From positions 1 to 18,368 of the forward strand of contig JAFRZQ010000038.1 of assembly GCA_017442465.1 (NCBI GenBank): a stretch of DNA of 18,368 bases. Direction: 5' to 3'. The translations under genes and the position numbers were made by a program. Positions 14,551-18,368 of the stretch are shown one piece after another; position 1 is the first letter of the stretch, and each line of letters begins with the position of its first letter. Source of the DNA: Anaerotignum sp. GTDB lineage: Bacteria > Bacillota > Clostridia > Lachnospirales > Anaerotignaceae. Below the pieces are notes generated by a model. That model was not told the origin of the DNA. It ran no database searches and was given only the letters and a program-made list of their open reading frames with translations.

Positions 14551-15318
14551 ATGACAGAAAAATTTGAAGTGACATTTCCGCTGCCTTATGGTGGCAGCGA
14601 AGAACGCTTTGCTTATATTTATTTGCCCAAGTCCTATTTTAAGGAGCCAAACAGAAGATATCCGGTTCTGTATATGTTTGACGGGCATAATGTGTTTTTT
14701 GATGAGGATGCCACTTACGGCAAGTCCTGGGGCATGGAAAAATTTATGAACCGCAACCATATCCAGATGATCATCTGTGCTGTGGAATGCAACCACGATA
14801 CCAATAACGGCAGACTGAAGGAATATGCACCTTTTACATTCAGAAACAGTCAGTTTGGGCAGATCGAAGGCCGCGGAAAGATGACTATGGACTGGTATGT
14901 AAATGAGCTGAAGGCGGCAGTGGATGCAAGTTTCCGAACAAAGCCCGACAGAAACAATACATTTATCGCCGGCTCCTCTATGGGTGGCCTGATGACATTG
15001 TATGCACTGATGGAATATAACCATGTATTTTCCCGCGGTGCGGCACTGTCACCCTCTTTATGGACAGATCCCAGAAAGGTAAAGACAATGATCAATAAGG
15101 CGAAGCTGGACATGAATACTGTCCTTTATATGGATTATGGCTCTGAAGAAATGGGGAATCATCGTTCCATGAGGCGTATTTATGGGGAGATCACTTCTCT
15201 TTTGATGCAGAAGGGTGTGCTGCTGGAAAGCCGTATTGTGCCCGGCGGTGACCACAGCGAGGCCAGCTGGGAAAAACAGTTATCCTTCTTTATGAGAACA
15301 CTGCTTTATAAAGCATGA
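14551..15318 (+). CDS. Alpha/beta-hydrolase esterase (esterase D/putative esterase family)
   Basis: A cytoplasmic esterase or acyl-hydrolase of unknown substrate. Start ATG 14551 follows AAGGAG (14536-14541), giving 255 residues; an upstream TTG at 14515 in the same frame lacks a ribosome site. The family look is clear: PVLYMFDGHNVFFDE near residue 38, nucleophile elbow AGSSMGG with Ser143, an acid candidate in YMDYGSEE (Asp195 or Glu199/200), and His235 in PGGDHSEASW. No signal peptide is present. The ATP-grasp ligase follows after 39 bases with no terminator between, so they form an operon. A hydrolase next to a ligase suggests opposite or sequential steps on one small molecule, such as ester removal and amide formation; that is an inference. 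Confidence 0.87.
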   Translation: MTEKFEVTFPLPYGGSEERFAYIYLPKSYFKEPNRRYPVLYMFDGHNVFFDEDATYGKSWGMEKFMNRNHIQMIICAVECNHDTNNGRLKEYAPFTFRNSQFGQIEGRGKMTMDWYVNELKAAVDASFRTKPDRNNTFIAGSSMGGLMTLYALMEYNHVFSRGAALSPSLWTDPRKVKTMINKAKLDMNTVLYMDYGSEEMGNHRSMRRIYGEITSLLMQKGVLLESRIVPGGDHSEASWEKQLSFFMRTLLYKA

Positions 15319-15357
15319 TGATAAAATATGATTACATATGATCGGAGGCGTCCTTAT

Positions 15358-16551
15358 ATGAAAAATTTTATTTTTATTTCCCCTAATTTTCCTACAAATT
15401 ACTGGAAATTCTGTTACGAACTGAAAAATAACGGTTTGAATGTGCTGGGGATCGGCGACCAGCCTTATGATGAACTGAGCAATGAACTGAAAAGTAGCCT
15501 GAATGAATACTATAAAGTAAGCAGTCTGGAAAATTACGATGAAGTATATCGTGCTGTGGCTTTCTTCGCCTATAAATATGGCCGTATAGACTGGCTGGAA
15601 TCCAATAATGAATACTGGCTGGAAAAAGATGCTGCTCTGCGAACAGATTTTAATATCACAACAGGTTTTCATACAGAAGATATTCCCCGTATCAAATATA
15701 AATCCAAAATGAAGGAATATTATAAAAAAGCGGGGCTGACAGTGGCACGTTATCATCTGGTGGATGATCTGGATGGCTGTCGAAAATTTATCGAAGAAGT
15801 TGGTTATCCTGTAGTCGCGAAGCCTGATAACGGCGTTGGTGCATCCCATAACTTCAAGATCAGGAATGAGGAAGAACTGGTGGATTTCTACGGCCAGAGA
15901 CATGAAGGCGTTGTTTATATCATGGAAGAGTTTGTAAACGGTATCGTAAATTCCTATGATGCTATCATCGATTCCAAGGGTGAGATCATGTTTGAAACAG
16001 GCAACGTTTCCCTCGGCTCTATTATGGATATCGTAAACGAAAAACAGAATTCCCTGTTTTATATCCTGAAGGAATTGCCGGAAGAAACACGCAAAGCAGG
16101 CCGTGACACCGTAAAAGCCTTTGGTGTAAAGAGTCGCTTCGTGCATTTTGAATTTTTCCGCCTGCTGCAGGATCAGGAAGGTCTGGGTAAAAAGGATGAT
16201 ATCATGGCATTGGAAGTGAATATGCGCCCCAGCGGCGGTTTTTCTCCCGATATGATCAATTATGCCCACAGCACAGATGTGTATAAGATCTGGGCAGATA
16301 TGATTGCGTTTGATGAATCCACAAAACCCAAAGGTGAATCCAATCACTGCGGTTTTGCCGGTCTGCGTGATGGCAAATCTTTTGCCATGACCCATGAAGA
16401 TATCATGGAAAAATACGGCAGCCACATCCGTATGGTAGACCGTATCCCTGATGCTCTTTCTGGTGCAATGGGTAATCAGATGTATCTGGCGACCTTCCCC
16501 ACAGAAGAAGAACTGATGGCATTCTATGCAGATGTAACAAGAGAAAAATAA
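15358..16551 (+). CDS. ATP-grasp carboxylate-amine ligase-like protein, substrate unknown
   Basis: A 397-residue ATP-grasp enzyme expected to activate a carboxylate as acyl phosphate and join it to an amine or thiol. Start ATG 15358 follows GGAGG (15344-15348); the in-frame ATG at 15328 lacks a ribosome site. Order: pre-ATP-grasp domain (about 1-115, starting MKNFIFISPNFPTNYWKFCY), ATP-grasp core with Lys118, PVVAKPDNGVGAS (Lys155 and the phosphate loop), VYIMEEFVNG (Glu190/191), and metal site LEVNMRPSGG with Glu286, Asn288 and Arg290. All key residues are present. It is the second gene after the esterase. It does not match purine, biotin-carboxylase or D-Ala ligases that I know, so the product is open. 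Confidence 0.83.
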   Translation: MKNFIFISPNFPTNYWKFCYELKNNGLNVLGIGDQPYDELSNELKSSLNEYYKVSSLENYDEVYRAVAFFAYKYGRIDWLESNNEYWLEKDAALRTDFNITTGFHTEDIPRIKYKSKMKEYYKKAGLTVARYHLVDDLDGCRKFIEEVGYPVVAKPDNGVGASHNFKIRNEEELVDFYGQRHEGVVYIMEEFVNGIVNSYDAIIDSKGEIMFETGNVSLGSIMDIVNEKQNSLFYILKELPEETRKAGRDTVKAFGVKSRFVHFEFFRLLQDQEGLGKKDDIMALEVNMRPSGGFSPDMINYAHSTDVYKIWADMIAFDESTKPKGESNHCGFAGLRDGKSFAMTHEDIMEKYGSHIRMVDRIPDALSGAMGNQMYLATFPTEEELMAFYADVTREK

Positions 16552-16561
16552 GTACAGAAAC

Positions 16562-16590
16562 AGCCCCTTTTAACCTGGGGGCTTTTTCTT
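16562..16590 (+). terminator. Rho-independent terminator after the ATP-grasp gene
   Basis: Stem AGCCCC (16562-16567) / GGGGCT (16578-16583) with a 10-base loop and a TTTTTCTTT tail, 11 bases after the stop. Confidence 0.8.
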
Positions 16591-16618
16591 TGCAAGAACA
16601 GAATCTGGAGTGAAAAAC

Positions 16619-16646
16619 TTGCAATAAACGTGGAAAGTGCTATAAT
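16619..16646 (+). promoter_or_regulatory. Sigma-A promoter of the phosphofructokinase gene
   Basis: TTGCAA (16619-16624), 16 bases, TATAAT (16641-16646) with extended -10 TG (16638-16639). The predicted start near 16653 gives a leader of about 55 bases. AAAGGA just upstream of ATG 16708 serves as ribosome site. Confidence 0.8.
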
Positions 16647-16707
16647 ATGCGTAGCATTAAGAAATATTAATGGGGCGTTCCCTTGACGATAAGAAAGGAT
16701 AATCATT

Positions 16708-17931
16708 ATGAAGAATCTTTTGGTTGCGCAGTCCGGCGGACCTTCTGCAGCGATCAATGCTACATTGGTTGGGGTTGTGGAAAAGGGCCTTTCTGATAGG
16801 AATATCGATAAGATCTATGGTGCGAAAAACGGCATTATGGGCCTGATGAGAGGAAATCTGATCGAATTGAATGAGAAACTGGCAGATCCTGAAACACTGC
16901 AGTTGCTTTGTCAGACTCCATCCTCTGCTCTGGGCTCTTGTCGGATGAAATTGTCTGATTTTGAAGAAAATACCTTTGAATACGAAAAGATCATTCAGAT
17001 GTTCCGCAAATATAATATTGGTTATTTTGTTTATATTGGCGGCAATGACTCCATGGATACGGTATATAAGATCTCGCAGTATTGCAAACGAATGCATATT
17101 GATGATATTAAGATCATTGGTGCACCAAAGACGATCGATAACGATCTGGTGGAAACAGATCATTGTCCCGGTTTTGGCTCAGCTGCAAAATATGTGGCAA
17201 CAACAATGTCTGAAATATCCTGTGACTGTAATGTATACGCACAGCCTTCTGTTACCATCGTTGAGATCATGGGACGGGATGCCGGCTGGCTGACAGCGGC
17301 ATCTGCACTGGGCAGACTGAATGGGGATACCGCACCTGATCTGATCTATCTCTGCGAAAGACCTTTCTGCGTAGACCAGTTTTTGGATGATGTCAGAGAG
17401 AAAATGGCTGAAAAGCATTCCATTATCATTGCGGTCAGTGAAGGGATCCGCAACGAAGAAGGGGATTATGTAACAGATACGCTGCAGGACAGAGCGGCTG
17501 ATGCCTTTGGACATAAGATCCTTGCAGGTGCTTCCCGTTATCTGGAAGAGATCCTTCGTTTTGAAATCGGCTGCAAGGTAAGAAGCATTGAACTGAGTGT
17601 GATGCAGCGCTGTGCTTCTCATGTGGCTTCCGCTTCTGATATTTATGAAGCAAGACTTCTGGGTTCTGCTGCAGCGGATTACTGCATTGCCGGCGGCACA
17701 GGCAAAATGGCCTGCATCAGACGTACATCTGCAAAGCCCTATCGTTTTGAGATCGATTTTGTAGATATCGAACAGATCGCAAATCAGGTGAAAAAAGTGC
17801 CTGATGAATGGATCAACGAAGCAGGCAATGATGTGACACAGGAAATGATCGATTATCTGCTGCCTCTGATTCAGGGAGAACTGCCCTGTACCTATAAAAA
17901 TGGTGTTCCTGTACATTTGAGATTATATTAA
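16708..17931 (+). CDS. 6-phosphofructokinase, pyrophosphate-dependent type
   Basis: Phosphorylates fructose 6-phosphate to fructose 1,6-bisphosphate in glycolysis. 407 residues. The N-terminal AQSGGPSAAINA loop, GGNDSMDT (111-118), PKTIDNDL (140-147, catalytic Asp144) and MGRDAGW (188-194) define the family. Two positions predict the phosphoryl donor: Asp114 where ATP enzymes have Gly, and Lys141 where ATP enzymes have Gly (PGTIDND). Both favour pyrophosphate, making the step reversible and ATP-sparing. The first variable residue is Asn113 where the usual PPi motif is GGDDS, a variant I associate with clostridial enzymes. Single-gene unit with its own promoter and terminator. Confidence 0.92.
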   Translation: MKNLLVAQSGGPSAAINATLVGVVEKGLSDRNIDKIYGAKNGIMGLMRGNLIELNEKLADPETLQLLCQTPSSALGSCRMKLSDFEENTFEYEKIIQMFRKYNIGYFVYIGGNDSMDTVYKISQYCKRMHIDDIKIIGAPKTIDNDLVETDHCPGFGSAAKYVATTMSEISCDCNVYAQPSVTIVEIMGRDAGWLTAASALGRLNGDTAPDLIYLCERPFCVDQFLDDVREKMAEKHSIIIAVSEGIRNEEGDYVTDTLQDRAADAFGHKILAGASRYLEEILRFEIGCKVRSIELSVMQRCASHVASASDIYEARLLGSAAADYCIAGGTGKMACIRRTSAKPYRFEIDFVDIEQIANQVKKVPDEWINEAGNDVTQEMIDYLLPLIQGELPCTYKNGVPVHLRLY

Positions 17932-17939
17932 GTAAATCG

Positions 17940-17970
17940 AAAGCTCCGGATTGTTTATCCGGAGCTTTTT
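17940..17970 (+). terminator. Rho-independent terminator after phosphofructokinase
   Basis: An 11-bp perfect stem AAGCTCCGGAT / ATCCGGAGCTT with a TGTTT loop and T run, 8 bases after the stop codon. Confidence 0.93.
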
Positions 17971-18018
17971 ATATAAAATCTGGAATAAATGTTCATACTC
18001 CCCTAAAGAGGTGGTAGT

Positions 18019-18368
18019 ATGCTGAAAAAAGTAATGCTTGCATCCCTGTGCAGTTTTTTTGTTTTTATGGGGATCAGTTATACCATGACGGTCTGTAGAG
18101 AGAAGGAGAATCATTCGGCGGCAGAGGCGGAAGTTCAGCGGGTGCTGGGGGAAGAAAATAGGATCAGACCGGATACAAAAATCGTTTATCAGTATTTTTA
18201 TACAACAGATCGAGTGACAAAAGAACAGACGGAGCCTGCCCCGGATTTTCTGCAGGGCCTTGATATGGAGCAGTTGGGAGGAATATACAATGGCTGGCAG
18301 GTGGTTCTGTTTTCCCCGGAAACGGTCATTTTGCGGTGTAATATAAAAGGTTTGAGCAGTGAAACCTA
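18019..18368 (+). CDS. Membrane-anchored or exported protein, possible BofC-like domain (3' end outside window)
   Basis: A partial gene open to the last base; 116 codons are visible. Start ATG 18019 follows AAAGAGGTGG. The first 25 residues (MLKKVMLASLCSFFVFMGIS, then YTMTVC) form a signal peptide or membrane anchor. The rest is soluble, with TKIVYQYFYTTDRVTKEQTE, LDMEQLGGIYNGWQVVLFSP and a following TVILRCNIKGLSSE, a beta-strand pattern that reminds me of the C-terminal domain of BofC, the forespore inhibitor of sigma-K checkpoint signalling in Bacillus. I cannot confirm this without alignment. The gene follows the phosphofructokinase terminator, so it has its own promoter; a sporulation-type -10 (CATACT at 17994-17999) is visible. 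Confidence 0.65.
   Translation, partial: MLKKVMLASLCSFFVFMGISYTMTVCREKENHSAAEAEVQRVLGEENRIRPDTKIVYQYFYTTDRVTKEQTEPAPDFLQGLDMEQLGGIYNGWQVVLFSPETVILRCNIKGLSSET

Noticed and set aside
1..18368. Mobile element, CRISPR, defence island or tRNA attachment site
   Set aside because: No repeats with spacers, transposase, integrase, toxin-antitoxin pair or tRNA-like cloverleaf was seen on either strand.

Overview
The window reads as ordinary chromosome from an anaerobic Gram-positive of the class Clostridia, probably near the Lachnospiraceae or Anaerotignaceae. That is an inference. It rests on a (Re)-type citrate synthase clustered with aconitase and an NAD-type isocitrate dehydrogenase, a phosphofructokinase of the pyrophosphate type, strong purine-rich ribosome sites (AAGGAGG, GGGAGGT), sigma-A promoters, short U-tailed terminators, and a partial gene with a possible sporulation (BofC) domain. 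I see no rRNA, tRNA, CRISPR array, transposase, integrase or phage gene.

Layout. 1-1936 (+): the end of a helix-turn-helix/PfkB sugar kinase, whose 5' end lies outside the window, and psuG, a pseudouridine salvage pair. 1981-3897 (-): a membrane diguanylate cyclase convergent with psuG and sharing its terminator. 4121-5487 (+): a radical SAM protein with unusual cysteine spacing and a tiny Cys-rich membrane protein. 5626-7087 (+): a CBS/CorC-type protein with one membrane helix, followed by ferritin. 7197-8012 (+): a two-repeat DUF4397 protein. 8136-9344 (+): coaBC for coenzyme A. 9398-13794 (-): the operon (Re)-citrate synthase, aconitase, NAD-isocitrate dehydrogenase. 13795-14167: an A+T-rich divergent control region. 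14168-14404 (+): a 78-residue protein of unknown function. 14551-16551 (+): an esterase and an ATP-grasp ligase. 16708-17931 (+): PPi-type phosphofructokinase. 18019 to the end (+): a partial membrane-anchored protein resembling BofC.

How the genes fit together. The minus-strand operon is the oxidative arm of an incomplete TCA cycle, making 2-oxoglutarate and hence glutamate from acetyl-CoA and oxaloacetate. PsuK/PsuG recycle pseudouridine from RNA to uracil and ribose 5-phosphate. The Cys-rich protein (if the FeoB-associated resemblance holds), the CorC-like protein and ferritin form a loose metal-handling neighbourhood, although a terminator separates the first from the other two. Most transcription units are short and have their own promoter and terminator.

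Several gene starts are corrected here from ribosome sites and promoters: 3897 (-), 5626, 6572, 13794 (-), 14168, 14551 and 15358. The least explained parts are the esterase/ATP-grasp pair, the radical SAM/Cys-rich pair, the hairpin directly after the aconitase stop codon, a perfect palindrome in the citrate synthase leader, and the extreme codon bias of psuG. I did not find a clear new defence or mobile system.
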